A stretch of 32,658 bases of DNA, from the NCBI GenBank assembly GCA_021827205.1, contig JAKAWV010000024.1, forward strand, positions 12,703 to 45,360. The letters are read 5' to 3'. The notes beneath the pieces are model-generated. The model was not told the origin of the DNA and ran no database searches. It saw nothing but the letters and a program-made list of their open reading frames with translations. A program made the translations under genes and the position numbers. Origin of the DNA: Pseudomonadota bacterium (GTDB lineage Bacteria; Pseudomonadota; Gammaproteobacteria; Xanthomonadales; Rhodanobacteraceae). Positions 10,740 through 20,893 of this stretch are shown piece by piece (within the stretch, counting starts at the first letter, position 1; the number at the start of each line of letters is the position of its first letter).

Positions 10740-11513
10740 TCAGCGCACCAGCGCGCGCTGGCTGGATTCGACGAACTGCAGCAGTTGCGCGACGTCGGCA
10801 TTCTCGATGGCCAACTCGCCCAGGCGCGCGCGCGCATCGGTCAGGCTCAGCCCGGCCATGTACAGCGCGCGGTAGGCGCGCTTGATCGCGGCAATGCGCG
10901 CGGCATCGAAGCCGCGGCGCTTCAGCCCTTCGATATTGACCCCACGCGGTTCGGCGAACTGGCCGGCGACGTAGCAGAACGGAGGCACGTCGCGATTGAT
11001 CGCGGCGTACATCGCGGCGAAAGCGTGTGGGCCGACGCGGCAAAACTGATGCACGCCGGCGAAACCGCCCATGACCACGTGGTCACCGATCTCGACGTGG
11101 CCGGCGAGGGTCACATTGTTGGCCAGCACAGTGTGATCGCCCACCGTGCAATCGTGCGCGATATGCACGTAGGCCATGATCCAGTTGTCGTCGCCGACGC
11201 GGGTGGCGCCACCACCCTCGGCGGTGCCGCGGTTGATGGTGACGTACTCGCGGATGGTATTGCCGGCGCCGATCACCAGCTCGGTGTGCTCGCCGGCGTA
11301 CTTCTTGTCCTGCGGGTCGGCACCCAGCGAGGCGAACTGCCAGATGTGATTGTCGCGGCCGATGCGCGTCGGACCGGAAATGACCACGTGCGGACCAATG
11401 TGCGTGCCGGCCGCGATCTCGGCCTCGGCGCCGATGATGCTGTATGCGCCGACCTCGACATCCGCCGCCAGGCGCGCACCCGCATCAACCAGTGCGGTCG
11501 GGTGGATGCTCAC
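10740..11513 (-). CDS. lpxA: UDP-N-acetylglucosamine acyltransferase
   Basis: LpxA transfers a 3-hydroxyacyl chain from acyl carrier protein to UDP-GlcNAc, the first step of lipid A synthesis. The 257-residue product is a left-handed beta-helix of hexapeptide repeats with a helical C-terminus. The catalytic histidine is His120 in HIAHDCTVG, equivalent to E. coli H125. I chose the GTG at 11513 (SIHPTALVD follows) because it overlaps the fabZ stop as GTGA and gives the usual N-terminus. An upstream in-frame TTG at 11543 would add ten non-conserved residues. Confidence 0.95.
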   Translation of the reverse strand: MSIHPTALVDAGARLAADVEVGAYSIIGAEAEIAAGTHIGPHVVISGPTRIGRDNHIWQFASLGADPQDKKYAGEHTELVIGAGNTIREYVTINRGTAEGGGATRVGDDNWIMAYVHIAHDCTVGDHTVLANNVTLAGHVEIGDHVVMGGFAGVHQFCRVGPHAFAAMYAAINRDVPPFCYVAGQFAEPRGVNIEGLKRRGFDAARIAAIKRAYRALYMAGLSLTDARARLGELAIENADVAQLLQFVESSQRALVR

Positions 11514-11977
11514 GCGCTGCGACCCGCGCACATGATCTCGCAACTGGCGACCTCGATGTCGCCCACCAAGGCGCGCGCGTCGAACAAGCCCATGCCGCGC
11601 AGCATGCGTTTCATCTGCACATGCAGATCGAGGCGGTCGCCGGGCTCGACGATGCGGTTGAATCGCGCCCTGTCGACCTTGACCAGGTAATACAACGTGT
11701 TCTCGTCGCGCACCGTGTCGGCAGGCAGCGAGAGTCCCACCAGCAGTCCCGAGGCTTGCGCCAGCGCCTCGATGATCAGTACGCCGGGCATCACCGGATG
11801 ACCGGGAAAGTGACCCTGAAAGAACGGTTCGTTGACGCTGATGTTCTTGTAGGCGTGGATGCTGGCATTAGGCTGCAGTCCGATCACGCGATCGACCAGC
11901 AGGAACGGATAGCGATGCGGCAGAAGTTTCCGGATCGTGCCGATCTCCACCGGCAATGCGAAGCTTGTTGCAGTCAT
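11510..11977 (-). CDS. fabZ: 3-hydroxyacyl-[acyl-carrier-protein] dehydratase
   Basis: FabZ dehydrates 3-hydroxyacyl-ACP in fatty acid elongation and competes with LpxA and LpxD for hydroxyacyl-ACP, which explains its place between their genes. The 155-residue hot-dog-fold protein has [12 protein letters not shown] (18-29), the catalytic His56 in [12 protein letters not shown] and Glu70 in IIEALAQ. The ATG at 11977 overlaps the lpxD stop (ATGA), and its own stop overlaps the lpxA start. Longer readings of this frame enter lpxD and are not real. Confidence 0.97.
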   Translation of the reverse strand: MTATSFALPVEIGTIRKLLPHRYPFLLVDRVIGLQPNASIHAYKNISVNEPFFQGHFPGHPVMPGVLIIEALAQASGLLVGLSLPADTVRDENTLYYLVKVDRARFNRIVEPGDRLDLHVQMKRMLRGMGLFDARALVGDIEVASCEIMCAGRSA

Positions 11978-13008
11978 TTCGGGTGTCCTTTTTCCAGCGC
12001 GGCGATGCGGCGCGCGAGGGTGTCCAGTTGTTTCAGGCGCACGGCGTTGCGGCGCCAGTCGCGGTTGTTCTGCAGTGGCGTGCCCGAGGAATACTCGCCG
12101 GGCTCGCGGATCGAGTGCGTCACCAGTGTCATGGCGGTGATGGTAACGCGGTCGCACACCTCGAGATGGCCGAGCACGCCGGCGCTGCCGCCGATCAGGC
12201 AATGCCGGCCGATGCGTGCGCTGCCGGCCACGGCCGCGCAGCCAGCCAGAGCGGTATGCGCGCCAATATGCACGTTGTGCGCGATCTGGATCTGGTTGTC
12301 GAGGCGCACGTCGTCTTCGAGCACGGTGTCGTCCAGCGCGCCGCGATCGATGGTGGTGTTGGCGCCGATCTCGCAATCATCGCCCACGCGCACGCCGCCC
12401 AGTTGCGGCACTTTTTCCCAGTGATCGCCGGCCCACGCCAGACCGAAGCCGTCGCCGCCTAGCACCGCGCCGGGGTGGACCAGTACGCGCTGGCCGAGGC
12501 GCACGCGCAGCGCCAGGGTCACGCGCGCGACCAGGCGTGTTTGCGCACCGACCGCGCAATCCGGACCGACCATGCACTGCGGGCCGAGAACGGCGCCGGC
12601 CGCGATGCGCGCCGTGGCGGCAACGAAGCATTGCGCGCCGATGCTGGCCGTCGCATCGACGTCGGCACCCGGCTCGATGACCGCGCTGGCATGAATGCCG
12701 GGCACAGCCGCCGGTGCGTGTTCGAACAGCGCGGCGATGCGCGCATAGGCGAGGTAGGGATCGGCGCCGATCAGCGCCGGCACCGGGCATTGCGCCGCCG
12801 CATCGGCGCCCAGCACCACCGCGGCAGCGCGCGTGCCGCGCAGTTGCGCGGCATAACGCGTGTTGGCCATGAACGCGAGCTGCTGCGACGATGCCTCCGC
12901 CAGCGTGCCCACACCCAGCACGCGCTGCGTGGGGTCACCGCGCAGCGTCAGCCCGAAACGCTCGGCCAGCTCGTCAAGACGGTAACCGGCAATCGCATCC
13001 CCTGGCAT
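11974..13008 (-). CDS. lpxD: UDP-3-O-acylglucosamine N-acyltransferase
   Basis: LpxD adds the second 3-hydroxyacyl chain, to the 2-amino group of UDP-3-O-acylglucosamine, in lipid A synthesis. The 344-residue product has an N-terminal uridine-binding domain (about 1-100) and a long left-handed beta-helix with many hexapeptide repeats. The catalytic His244 lies in NQIQIAHNVHIG, equivalent to E. coli H239. The C-terminal part ends in a Lys/Arg-rich helix. It starts 12 bp after bamA stops; no skp/ompH gene separates the two. Confidence 0.97.
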   Translation of the reverse strand: MPGDAIAGYRLDELAERFGLTLRGDPTQRVLGVGTLAEASSQQLAFMANTRYAAQLRGTRAAAVVLGADAAAQCPVPALIGADPYLAYARIAALFEHAPAAVPGIHASAVIEPGADVDATASIGAQCFVAATARIAAGAVLGPQCMVGPDCAVGAQTRLVARVTLALRVRLGQRVLVHPGAVLGGDGFGLAWAGDHWEKVPQLGGVRVGDDCEIGANTTIDRGALDDTVLEDDVRLDNQIQIAHNVHIGAHTALAGCAAVAGSARIGRHCLIGGSAGVLGHLEVCDRVTITAMTLVTHSIREPGEYSSGTPLQNNRDWRRNAVRLKQLDTLARRIAALEKGHPK

Positions 13009-13020
13009 GCGCGCTCCGGG

Positions 13021-15330
13021 TCAGAACGCCGAACCGAAGGTGAACTGCAGGTGCGAGATGAATGGAGCCTCTGCAGGACTGTAGCGGATTGGGATAGCGT
13101 AGCTGATGTCGATCGGACCAATCGGTGCGCGCCACTGCAGGCCGATGCCGACCGAAGAGGCGAGGCCGCCCCAATGAAATTGGCTGTAAGTGCTGAATAC
13201 GTTGCCCATGTCATAGAACAAGGCCACGCGCGCGGTATTGCTGTCCCTGAGGAAGGGCAAGGGCAGGAACAGGTTGGCGGCACCTCTTACCTTGAACGAG
13301 CCACCGATCGGTTGTGCGATGCTGTAACCCGGCACGATTTCCTTCGGACCCAGGGTGTTGAGCTGGAAGCCGCGCACATCGGTCACGCCGCCAGCGTAAT
13401 AATTTTGCCAGAATGGGAATGCAAGGTTGGAGTCCTTGCCATAGGTGCTGCCGTAGCCGACGCTGCCATTGAGGCCGAGCACGAAATGCTTGGGCAAGGG
13501 GAAGTAATTGCTCGATTGTGCGAACAGCTTGTAGTACTCCACCGTGGAGCCAGGCATGGCCACCTCGGCCGAGACGTACTGCAGACCACCGCGGCTGGGC
13601 GTGAAGTAGCGGTTGCGCGTGTCGTGCGCATAGGAAATCGTGCTGGTCCACGAGTGAATGGTTTTGTGGCCGACCTGGTTCTGGTAGTTGATCAGCGACT
13701 GTGGTGTCAGTCCCGGGTAGGTATTGATGACGTTGCTGCTCAGTCCGAGGCCCAGATTGATGGTGTCGGTTTCGCTGATCGGGATGCCGATGTACGTGCT
13801 GAAGGCCTTGGTGTTGTAAAGATATGAAGCGATGTTGGCCTGGCCCTGATTCAACACGGTGTAGCTGAGGTTGTAACCGAGGCTGATACCGCTCTGGGTG
13901 AAGTAAGGGTCGAGATAGCTGAAGACGTAGGACTTCAGGTAGCTGCTCTCCTGGATTTGCGCCGAAATCTGCTTGCCGGTGCCCATGAAATTGCGCTGGG
14001 ATACCGACACGCTGCCGATCATGCCGGTGATCTGCGCATAGCCGAGGCCGAACTGCAGCGCGCCCGATGGCTCTTCCTTGACCTTGACCTTGAGGTCGAC
14101 CTGATCGGTGCTGCCAGGCACGCGCTCGTTCTTGATCGTGACCTTGGAGAAGAAACCGAGACGCTCCAGACGAATCTTGGAGCGATCGATGGCGGCTTGC
14201 GAATACCAGCCACCCTCGAACTGGCGCATCTCGCGGCGCAGGACCAGATCCTCGGTGCTGGTATTGCCCTCGAACACGATGCGGCGCACGTAGACGCGCT
14301 GCCCGGGTTCGATGAAGAAGGTCAACTCGACCGTGTGGTTTTCCTTGTCCAGCTTGGGCACCGGGGTGACCTTGGCGAACGCGTAACCGACGTTGGCCAA
14401 CAGCGCGGTGATCGCCTTGCTGGTGTACTCGGCCTTGGCGCGCGAAAAGGTATCGCCTGGCTTGAGCAGCACCAGCCTCATCAACGCGGCTTCGGGCAGC
14501 ACCAGCTTGCCCAGCAGCTTGATCCCGGAAACCTTGTACAGATGGCCTTCGATCATGTTGGCCGTGATGTACATGTTCTCCTTGTTCGGGCTGATGGTGA
14601 CCTGCGCCGAGTCGATCTGGAAATTGGCGTAGCCGCGATCGAGGTAATAATTCTGCAGGCGATTGAGATCGCCGGACAGCTTTTCGCGCGAGTACTGATC
14701 GTTGTTCGTGTACCACGAGTTCCAGCTCGGCGTGCCCGATTCCCAGTCCCCGCGGATCTGCTTGGAGGAATAGACGTGGTTGCCGACCAGGTTGATTTCC
14801 TGGATGCGCGCGGCCTTGCCTTCGCGGATGGCGATGTCGATGGCCACGCGGTTGCGATCCAGGCGCGTGACGTGTGGCGTGATGCTGACGTTGTACTTGC
14901 CGCGGTTGTAGTACTGGTGGGTCAGCTCCTGCTGCACGCGGTCCAGCGCCAGGCGATCAAAGGTGTCGCCCTCGGACAAACCGATCTGCTTCAAGCCGCT
15001 CATCAGCTCGCCGGTCTTGATGTCCTTGTTGCCGCGGATGTCGATCTTGGCGATGGTCGGACGCTCGACCACCCGCACCACCAGCACATCGCCCTGGCGA
15101 TCCAGCGCGATGTCGCTGAAGAAGCCGGTGGCGAACAACGCCTTGATGGTTTCCTTGGCGCCCTCGGCAGTGAGCGTCTCGCCCTTGTCCACGGGCAGAT
15201 AACTGAATACGGTGCCGGGCGCGATGCGCTGCAATCCGTCGACGCGGATGCCTGAGATCACGAACGGCTCGAAGGCACGGGCCTTGGCCGCGAAACAGGC
15301 AAGCAGGATCAGGGCAGCAATACGCTTCAT
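13021..15330 (-). CDS. bamA: Outer membrane protein assembly factor BamA
   Basis: BamA is the central component of the complex that folds and inserts beta-barrel proteins into the outer membrane. The 769-residue precursor has a signal peptide (MKRIAALILLACFAAKARA, 1-19), five POTRA domains up to about residue 420, and a C-terminal 16-strand barrel. The conserved lid motif VRGF is at 652-655 (TDVRGFQLN). The protein ends in an aromatic residue (QFTFGSAF), the usual outer-membrane barrel signal. rseP lies upstream and lpxD downstream in the same transcription unit, joining protein and lipid A routes for the outer membrane. Confidence 0.98.
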   Translation of the reverse strand: MKRIAALILLACFAAKARAFEPFVISGIRVDGLQRIAPGTVFSYLPVDKGETLTAEGAKETIKALFATGFFSDIALDRQGDVLVVRVVERPTIAKIDIRGNKDIKTGELMSGLKQIGLSEGDTFDRLALDRVQQELTHQYYNRGKYNVSITPHVTRLDRNRVAIDIAIREGKAARIQEINLVGNHVYSSKQIRGDWESGTPSWNSWYTNNDQYSREKLSGDLNRLQNYYLDRGYANFQIDSAQVTISPNKENMYITANMIEGHLYKVSGIKLLGKLVLPEAALMRLVLLKPGDTFSRAKAEYTSKAITALLANVGYAFAKVTPVPKLDKENHTVELTFFIEPGQRVYVRRIVFEGNTSTEDLVLRREMRQFEGGWYSQAAIDRSKIRLERLGFFSKVTIKNERVPGSTDQVDLKVKVKEEPSGALQFGLGYAQITGMIGSVSVSQRNFMGTGKQISAQIQESSYLKSYVFSYLDPYFTQSGISLGYNLSYTVLNQGQANIASYLYNTKAFSTYIGIPISETDTINLGLGLSSNVINTYPGLTPQSLINYQNQVGHKTIHSWTSTISYAHDTRNRYFTPSRGGLQYVSAEVAMPGSTVEYYKLFAQSSNYFPLPKHFVLGLNGSVGYGSTYGKDSNLAFPFWQNYYAGGVTDVRGFQLNTLGPKEIVPGYSIAQPIGGSFKVRGAANLFLPLPFLRDSNTARVALFYDMGNVFSTYSQFHWGGLASSVGIGLQWRAPIGPIDISYAIPIRYSPAEAPFISHLQFTFGSAF

Positions 15331-15388
15331 AAGGGTTCCGGTGGGTGAATCGGGCGCGACGGGGCGGTGCCGGGATGAACCGGCGGGC

Positions 15389-16744
15389 TCAGGAAATCAG
15401 ACGCAATAAGTCGTTGTAGAACGCCAGCCCCATGAGCGCGACCAGCAGCGCCATGCCCAGGTACTGGCCTGCCACCATGATCCGCGTACTGACCGGACTG
15501 CCCTTGACCAACTCGATAAGGTAATACACGAGGTGGCCGCCGTCCAAGATCGGGATGGGCAGCAAGTTCATCACCGCCAGACTCAGCGAGACGATGCCGA
15601 GGAAGTACAGGAACCACGCCGGGCCAAGATCGGCCGAGGTATTCGCGTACTGGGCGATCGAGATCGGCCCGGAAATGTTCTTCAGCGACGATTGCCCGGT
15701 CAGCATGCGTCCGAGCATGGTCATGGTCTGCGCGGTCAGGCGCCATGTTTCGGCTACGGCTTGCGGGATCGCGGCCAGTGGATTGGCGCGCTGCACGGTG
15801 TCGTAGCGTGCCTCGTAAGGCGCCGGGCTCACGCCCAGCAGCCACTCCGGTTTGCCGTCGCCCAGGGTGGACAGGCGCGGGTGCGTGGCGAAATCGAGGG
15901 TCTTGCCGTCGCGCAGCACGCGCACATCCAGCACGCGCCCGGGGCCGGCATGGGCATGCACCAGCGAGACGATATCGTTCCAGTCGTGCACCGGCTGGCC
16001 GGCGATCGCCACGATGCGATCACCCGGCCGCAGGCCGGCGGCGGCGGCCGCGCTGTCGGGCAGGATCTTGCCCAGCACCGGTGGAATCAACATCTGCCTG
16101 GGCACCAGACCGATGCGCAACATCGCTTGATCCTCGCCCAATGCGGCGGGGATGTCCTGCAGCGGCAGGGTCAGCGCGCGCTGCGTGCCGGCCGGGGTGC
16201 GCACCTCGATGCGCGTTGGTGCGCGTGCGCCCACTGCATCGGCCAGCGCCAGCGCGGCGCCGCTCCAGGACTGCACCTTGGTGCCATCGATACGCAACAG
16301 ACGGTCGCCCGCGTGCACGCCGGCCTGCGCGGCCAGTCCCTGCGCGGCGCCGACGATGGGCAGGTAATCGGGCTTGCCCACCACCAGCATGGCCCAGAAC
16401 GCGGCCACCGCGAAGATGAAATTGAAGAATGGCCCGGCGGCGACGATGGCCATGCGCGCCAGCACCGGCTGCGCGGTGAATTCGTGTGCACGCTGGTCTG
16501 CCGGCACCTCGTCCTCGCGCGCATCGAGCATCTTGACGTAGCCGCCCAACGGGACCGCGGCGATCACGTACTCGGTGCCGTCGCGGCCGACGTGCGTCCA
16601 CAGCGGCTTGCCGAAGCCGATGGAAAAGCGCAGCACTTTCACGCCCACGCGTCGCGCCACCCAGTAGTGGCCGAATTCGTGAAAGGTGATCAACAAGCCG
16701 AGGGTTACGGCCAGCCACCAGATGGAACCGAGGATTTCGTTCAT
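15389..16744 (-). CDS. rseP: Intramembrane zinc metalloprotease RseP
   Basis: RseP is the site-2 protease of the inner membrane; it cleaves the anti-sigma factor RseA after DegS and so releases sigma-E, and it also clears signal peptides. The 451-residue product has the zinc-binding HEFGH motif at 22-26 in the first transmembrane segment, two PDZ domains in the middle (around 125-200 and 215-300), and the second active-site segment NLLPIPILDGGH near the C-terminus with its Asp ligand. The ATG at 16744 (MNEILGSIWW) fits the family start. Its neighbour bamA links the protease to outer-membrane protein quality control. Confidence 0.97.
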   Translation of the reverse strand: MNEILGSIWWLAVTLGLLITFHEFGHYWVARRVGVKVLRFSIGFGKPLWTHVGRDGTEYVIAAVPLGGYVKMLDAREDEVPADQRAHEFTAQPVLARMAIVAAGPFFNFIFAVAAFWAMLVVGKPDYLPIVGAAQGLAAQAGVHAGDRLLRIDGTKVQSWSGAALALADAVGARAPTRIEVRTPAGTQRALTLPLQDIPAALGEDQAMLRIGLVPRQMLIPPVLGKILPDSAAAAAGLRPGDRIVAIAGQPVHDWNDIVSLVHAHAGPGRVLDVRVLRDGKTLDFATHPRLSTLGDGKPEWLLGVSPAPYEARYDTVQRANPLAAIPQAVAETWRLTAQTMTMLGRMLTGQSSLKNISGPISIAQYANTSADLGPAWFLYFLGIVSLSLAVMNLLPIPILDGGHLVYYLIELVKGSPVSTRIMVAGQYLGMALLVALMGLAFYNDLLRLIS

Positions 16745-16754
16745 GCGTGATGGT

Positions 16755-17942
16755 TCAACAGCACATTCGCGCAAGCATAGCGCGCGCCTTGGCACGCGCG
16801 GTTAAGTCACGATGAATCAGGCTCTCCACATCGCGCACCGGTTCGGCCGGCAGGGCGTTCAGCACGGTCTCGATCAGATCGGCGATGGCGAGGAAAGGCA
16901 GGCTGCCGGCGAGAAACGCCTCGACCGCGATTTCGTTGCTGGCATTGAGAATGGCCGGGGCATCGCCGCCCGCGGCCAGCGCCTGAAAGGCCAGATCGAG
17001 ACAGCGGAAGGTCGCCGTGTCGGGGCGCTCGAACTCAAGCTTGCCGCGTGCCGCCAGATCCAGAAACGGCACCCCGGAGCTGGTGCGCTCGGGCCAGGCC
17101 AGCGCTTGCGCCAGCGCGGTACGCATGTCCGGGTGGCCGAGCTCGGCCAGCACCGCGCCATCGACGTATTCGACCAGCGCATGCACCAGGCTTTGCGGGT
17201 GCACCAGCACATCAATGCTGGCGACCGGCGCGCCGAACAACACATGCGCTTCGATGACCTCCAGCCCTTTGTTCATCAGCGTGGCTGAGTCGACCGAGAT
17301 CTTGCGCCCCATCACCCAGTTGGGATGCGCGCAGGCCTGCGCCGGCGTGACATGGCCCAACTCGCAGCGCGTGCGTCCGCGGAACGGGCCGCCCGAAGCA
17401 GTCAAAATCAGCCGTCGCACGCCTGCCGCGGCCAGATCCGGCGGGCGCCCACCGGGCAGGCACTGAAACAGCGCGTTGTGCTCGGAATCCACGGGCAGCA
17501 ACGCGCCGCCGCCTTCTTGCAAGGCCGCGTGCAACAGCGTGCCGGCGCAAACCGCCGATTCCTTGTTGGCCAGCAGCAGGCGCTTGCCGCTGCGCGCCGC
17601 GGCCAGGGTCGAGTTCAATCCGGCGGCGCCGACCACGGCCGCGAGCACGGTGTCGCACAGCGTGCCGGCGGCGGCCTGTTCCAGCGCGGCGGGACCGGCG
17701 GCCACCGCGCAGTTCACCTCCAGCGCCGCCAGACGCCCCGCCAGCGCGCCTTCCAGCGCCGGGTCGGTGATGACTGCCAGCTCGGGGCGAAAGCGTGCGC
17801 ACAGCGCCGCCAGCGCATCGACATTGCAGTGCGCGCTGAGCACGCTGGCGCGGTAGCGTTCGGGGTGGCGCGCGATGACATCCAGCGCGCTGCCGCCGAT
17901 CGAGCCGGTGGCGCCGAGCACGGCGATGCGTTGCGGCGTCAT
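16755..17942 (-). CDS. dxr: 1-deoxy-D-xylulose 5-phosphate reductoisomerase
   Basis: Dxr converts 1-deoxy-D-xylulose 5-phosphate into 2-C-methyl-D-erythritol 4-phosphate with NADPH, the committed step of the MEP isoprenoid pathway. The 395-residue product has an N-terminal Rossmann motif [14 protein letters not shown] (10-23), the metal-binding [10 protein letters not shown] segment, the flexible loop around [19 protein letters not shown], and [13 protein letters not shown]. The ATG at 17942 overlaps the cdsA stop (ATGA). A GTG four codons upstream is a weaker alternative. Downstream use of isoprenoids by UppS, encoded two genes upstream, makes the grouping sensible. Confidence 0.97.
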   Translation of the reverse strand: MTPQRIAVLGATGSIGGSALDVIARHPERYRASVLSAHCNVDALAALCARFRPELAVITDPALEGALAGRLAALEVNCAVAAGPAALEQAAAGTLCDTVLAAVVGAAGLNSTLAAARSGKRLLLANKESAVCAGTLLHAALQEGGGALLPVDSEHNALFQCLPGGRPPDLAAAGVRRLILTASGGPFRGRTRCELGHVTPAQACAHPNWVMGRKISVDSATLMNKGLEVIEAHVLFGAPVASIDVLVHPQSLVHALVEYVDGAVLAELGHPDMRTALAQALAWPERTSSGVPFLDLAARGKLEFERPDTATFRCLDLAFQALAAGGDAPAILNASNEIAVEAFLAGSLPFLAIADLIETVLNALPAEPVRDVESLIHRDLTARAKARAMLARMCC

Positions 17943-18772
17943 AGTCCCAGCCACAGCTTGAGCAACACGAACACCGGCGCCGCGGCGAGCACGCCATCGA
18001 TGCGGTCGAGCAGGCCGCCGTGCCCGGGAAACATGCGCCCCGAATCCTTCACCGCGGCCTGGCGCTTGAGCAGGCTTTCGCTGAGATCACCAATGATCGA
18101 GAACGCCGTGCTGACCCATACCACGCCCAGCAGCAGCAGCAGATCCAGTCCGCGCAAGTCCAGCGCATAGCCGAACACCACGGCCAGCAACACGGCCAAG
18201 GCCACGCCGCCGGCGACGCCTTCCCAGGTCTTGCCGGGGCTGATCAGGGGCGCCAGCTTGTGCTGTCCGAAGCGTGTGCCGGCGAAATAGGCGCCGGTGT
18301 CGGCGGCCCAGACCAGCATCAGCGCCAGCAACGTCCACACGTGCGCGTGCCTGCCGTCGCCATGCAACACGACCAGCGCCAGCCACGCCGGCAGCATCGC
18401 CGGAAGCACGAAGCCGAGCTTGATCCAGGCATGTGCGGCGCGCGGCGCGGCCAGCCGCGTCGGATGCCGCAGCCACAACGGTGCCAGTAGCCAGGCGATC
18501 ACGCCCAGCGCGATCACCACCGTGCCGGCCGGGGTGCCGCGCCAGAACCACAGGCCCAGGCACAGCGCTGCCATCAGTGCCAGCAGCAGGCTGCGCCCGG
18601 CGTGATTGCGAAAGCCCGCCAGCCGCGACCATTCCCATAGCCCCGCCAGCACCGCGCCAGCGATTGCCAGCGCGAACAACCAGGTCGGCGCCAGCAGGAT
18701 CAGCAGAATCGCCGCCGGCGCCAACAGCACCGCGGTGAGGGTGCGTTGGCGCAGTACCTCAGACGCCTGCAT
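17939..18772 (-). CDS. cdsA: Phosphatidate cytidylyltransferase (CDP-diglyceride synthase)
   Basis: CdsA makes CDP-diacylglycerol from phosphatidate and CTP, the branch point of phospholipid synthesis, in the inner membrane. The 277-residue product is strongly hydrophobic with about eight membrane segments. It contains the family signature [18 protein letters not shown] followed by LDRIDG near the C-terminus, where acidic residues bind metal. The ATG at 18772 overlaps the end of uppS by 14 bases, indicating tight coupling. Confidence 0.96.
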   Translation of the reverse strand: MQASEVLRQRTLTAVLLAPAAILLILLAPTWLFALAIAGAVLAGLWEWSRLAGFRNHAGRSLLLALMAALCLGLWFWRGTPAGTVVIALGVIAWLLAPLWLRHPTRLAAPRAAHAWIKLGFVLPAMLPAWLALVVLHGDGRHAHVWTLLALMLVWAADTGAYFAGTRFGQHKLAPLISPGKTWEGVAGGVALAVLLAVVFGYALDLRGLDLLLLLGVVWVSTAFSIIGDLSESLLKRQAAVKDSGRMFPGHGGLLDRIDGVLAAAPVFVLLKLWLGL

Positions 18773-19493
18773 GCAGTTGTGCTCCGGTGCGGCCGTAACG
18801 GCGTTCGCGCGTGGCGTAGGCATCCAGCGCGGCATCCAGCGCCGCGGCGTCGAAATCGGGCCACAGCGTGTCGGTGAAATACAGCTCGGCGTAGGCCGCC
18901 TGCCAGAGCAGAAAATTGCTGATGCGATGCTCGCCGCCGGTGCGGATCAGCAGATCGGGTGGCGGCAGATCGGACAGCATCAGGTGCGCGGCCAGATGCT
19001 GCTCATCGATCGCGGCCGCATCGAGCAGCCCGTGTGCGACCTGCTGCGCCAGCGTGCGCGCGGCCTGCGCGATGTCCCAGCGCCCGCCGTAGCTGGCGGC
19101 GATGTTCAAAGTCAATGCGTCATTGTTCGCGGTGCGCTGCATGGCCGCGTGCATGCGCTCGCGCAAGGGCGCGGCGAAAGCATCCAGCGCGCCGATGAAG
19201 CGCAGGCGCACGCCGTTGGCGTGCAGCTCGTCCACTTCGTTGTCGAGGGCACGCAGGAACAATTCCATCAGCGCGCCGACCTCGGCCTTGGGGCGCCGCC
19301 AGTTTTCGCTGGAAAACGCGAACAGGGTCAGCGCGGCGATGCCGCGTTCGCGGCTGGCCTCGACCGTGGCGCGCACCGCCTTCTGTCCGGCGCGGTGGCC
19401 CATGCTGCGCGGGCGATGCCTGCGCTCGGCCCAGCGTCCGTTGCCATCCATGATGATGGCCACATGGCGCGGCAGCGTGGCGGTGTAGGTCAC
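18759..19493 (-). CDS. uppS: Undecaprenyl diphosphate synthase (di-trans,poly-cis)
   Basis: UppS adds eight isopentenyl units to farnesyl diphosphate to form the C55 lipid carrier for peptidoglycan and other envelope polymers. The 244-residue cis-prenyltransferase has IIMDGNGRWAE with the catalytic Asp16, FAFSSENWRRP, and the C-terminal LIRTGGEHRISNFLLWQ segment. The start is GTG at 19493, giving an N-terminus that is normal for the family. It is 11 bp after frr and overlaps cdsA. Confidence 0.97.
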   Translation of the reverse strand: MTYTATLPRHVAIIMDGNGRWAERRHRPRSMGHRAGQKAVRATVEASRERGIAALTLFAFSSENWRRPKAEVGALMELFLRALDNEVDELHANGVRLRFIGALDAFAAPLRERMHAAMQRTANNDALTLNIAASYGGRWDIAQAARTLAQQVAHGLLDAAAIDEQHLAAHLMLSDLPPPDLLIRTGGEHRISNFLLWQAAYAELYFTDTLWPDFDAAALDAALDAYATRERRYGRTGAQLHAGV

Positions 19494-19504
19494 GCGCGAG
19501 CGCC

Positions 19505-20068
19505 TCAGAGCGCCATCAGCTCGTCTTCCTTGGCCTTGACCACGGCGTCGATTTCCTTGACGAAGCGGTCGGTGAGCTTTTGCACTTCGTCATCGCCGCG
19601 GCGTTCCTCGTCCTCGGTGATTTTCTTGCTCTTGAACAAATCCTTGACATGCTGCATGGCATCGCGGCGCACGCCGCGCACCGCGACCTTGGCGCTCTCG
19701 CCCTCGTGCGCGACGTGCCTGGCCAGCTCCTTGCGGCGCTCCTCGGTCAGCGGCGGCAGGTTGATGCGGATCACCGTGCCGGCGGTGGTCGGCGTGATGC
19801 CCAGATCCGAGGCGAGGATGGCCTTCTCGATGACGCCGACCAGGGATTTTTCCCACGGCGTGATGGTCAGCGAGCGCGCGTCGGTGACGGCCACGGTAGC
19901 GACCTGGCTCAGCGGTACGTCGTTGCCGTAGTAGTTGACCTTGATGGTCTCGACCAGCGCGGTGCTGGCGCGGCCGGTGCGCAGGCGTTGCAGCTCGTGG
20001 CGTAGCGCATCGATGCACTTGGTCATGCGGGTTTGCGCGTCCTGCTTGATGTTGTTCAAATCGCTCAT
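19505..20068 (-). CDS. frr: Ribosome recycling factor
   Basis: Ribosome recycling factor splits the post-termination ribosome together with EF-G. The 187-residue product is near the usual 185. It shows the N-terminal helix with RTGRAS, the domain II segment VNYYGNDVPLSQVA, TPWEKS, and the C-terminal helix DDEVQKLTDRFVKEID. A GAGG sequence six bases before the ATG supports the start at 20068. It follows pyrH by 39 bp, as in most proteobacteria. Confidence 0.98.
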   Translation of the reverse strand: MSDLNNIKQDAQTRMTKCIDALRHELQRLRTGRASTALVETIKVNYYGNDVPLSQVATVAVTDARSLTITPWEKSLVGVIEKAILASDLGITPTTAGTVIRINLPPLTEERRKELARHVAHEGESAKVAVRGVRRDAMQHVKDLFKSKKITEDEERRGDDEVQKLTDRFVKEIDAVVKAKEDELMAL

Positions 20069-20107
20069 GCGTGGCCTCGGGAAAGGTGGCGATTGATGGG
20101 GGCGGTC

Positions 20108-20833
20108 TCAGCGCGCGGGTTGCACCAAGGTGCCGATGGGCTCGCCGCGCACGATGCGCATCAGGTTGCCTGGGCGGCCCATGTCGTAGATGCGGATCGG
20201 CAGGTCGTGGTCGCGGCACAGAGCGAAGGCGGCGGTGTCCATCACTGCCAGCTTGCGCTCGATCACCTCGTCGTAGCTGAGCGTCTCGAAGCGTCGTGCG
20301 TCGACGTGGCGCGCCGGATCGGCGCTGTAGATGCCGTCGACCTTGGTGGCCTTGAGCAGCAACTGCGCGCCGATCTCGACCGCGCGCAGCGCGGCGGCCG
20401 AATCGGTGGTGAAGAACGGGTTGCCGAGGCCGGCGGCGAAGATCGCGATGCGGCCTTTCTCGATGTGGCGGATGGCGCGGCGGCGGATGAAGTCCTCGCA
20501 TACGTCGTTGATGCGGATCGCGCTCATCACGCGCACCTTGGCGCCGAGCTTTTCCAACGCGTCCTGCAGCGCCAGCGCGTTCATCACCGTGGCCAGCATG
20601 CCCATGTGGTCGCCGGTGACGCGATCCATGCCGGCCGCGGCCAGCCCGGCGCCGCGAAAGATGTTGCCGCCGCCGATCACCACACCGATCTGCACGCCGG
20701 CGGCATGCGCCTCGGCGATCTCGCCGGCCACGCGTTGCAGCACGATCGGATCGATACCGTAATCGGCCGCGCCGAGCAATGCCTCGCCGGAAAGTTTGAG
20801 CAGGATACGGGAGTACTTGAGCGCGTCGGGCAT
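20108..20833 (-). CDS. pyrH: UMP kinase
   Basis: PyrH phosphorylates UMP to UDP in pyrimidine nucleotide synthesis; the bacterial hexameric enzyme belongs to the amino acid kinase family. The 241-residue product has LLKLSGEAL (11-19), the [11 protein letters not shown] motif, [16 protein letters not shown] and the [10 protein letters not shown] segment. The ATG at 20833 is preceded by GAGGA. In related bacteria rpsB and tsf precede pyrH; here cbbR precedes it in the same direction. A promoter lies in the 71-bp gap between them. Confidence 0.98.
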   Translation of the reverse strand: MPDALKYSRILLKLSGEALLGAADYGIDPIVLQRVAGEIAEAHAAGVQIGVVIGGGNIFRGAGLAAAGMDRVTGDHMGMLATVMNALALQDALEKLGAKVRVMSAIRINDVCEDFIRRRAIRHIEKGRIAIFAAGLGNPFFTTDSAAALRAVEIGAQLLLKATKVDGIYSADPARHVDARRFETLSYDEVIERKLAVMDTAAFALCRDHDLPIRIYDMGRPGNLMRIVRGEPIGTLVQPAR

Positions 20834-20864
20834 GCGGTCCTCGCGGCGGCGGACAAACCACGGC

Positions 20865-20893
20865 ATTGTAAACGAGTGCCGCGCGCGAAAGTC
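20865..20893 (-). promoter_or_regulatory. Candidate sigma-70 promoter for the pyrH operon
   Basis: On the minus strand TACAAT (20865-20870) is a good -10 hexamer, 17 bp downstream of GACTTT (20888-20893), a weak -35. It lies between the cbbR stop and the pyrH start and would give a leader of about 25-30 bases. Confidence 0.5.

Noticed and set aside
13957-15255. 432-codon open frame antisense to bamA
   Set aside because: bamA has a signal peptide, POTRA domains and a barrel signature on the minus strand; the antisense frame has none.
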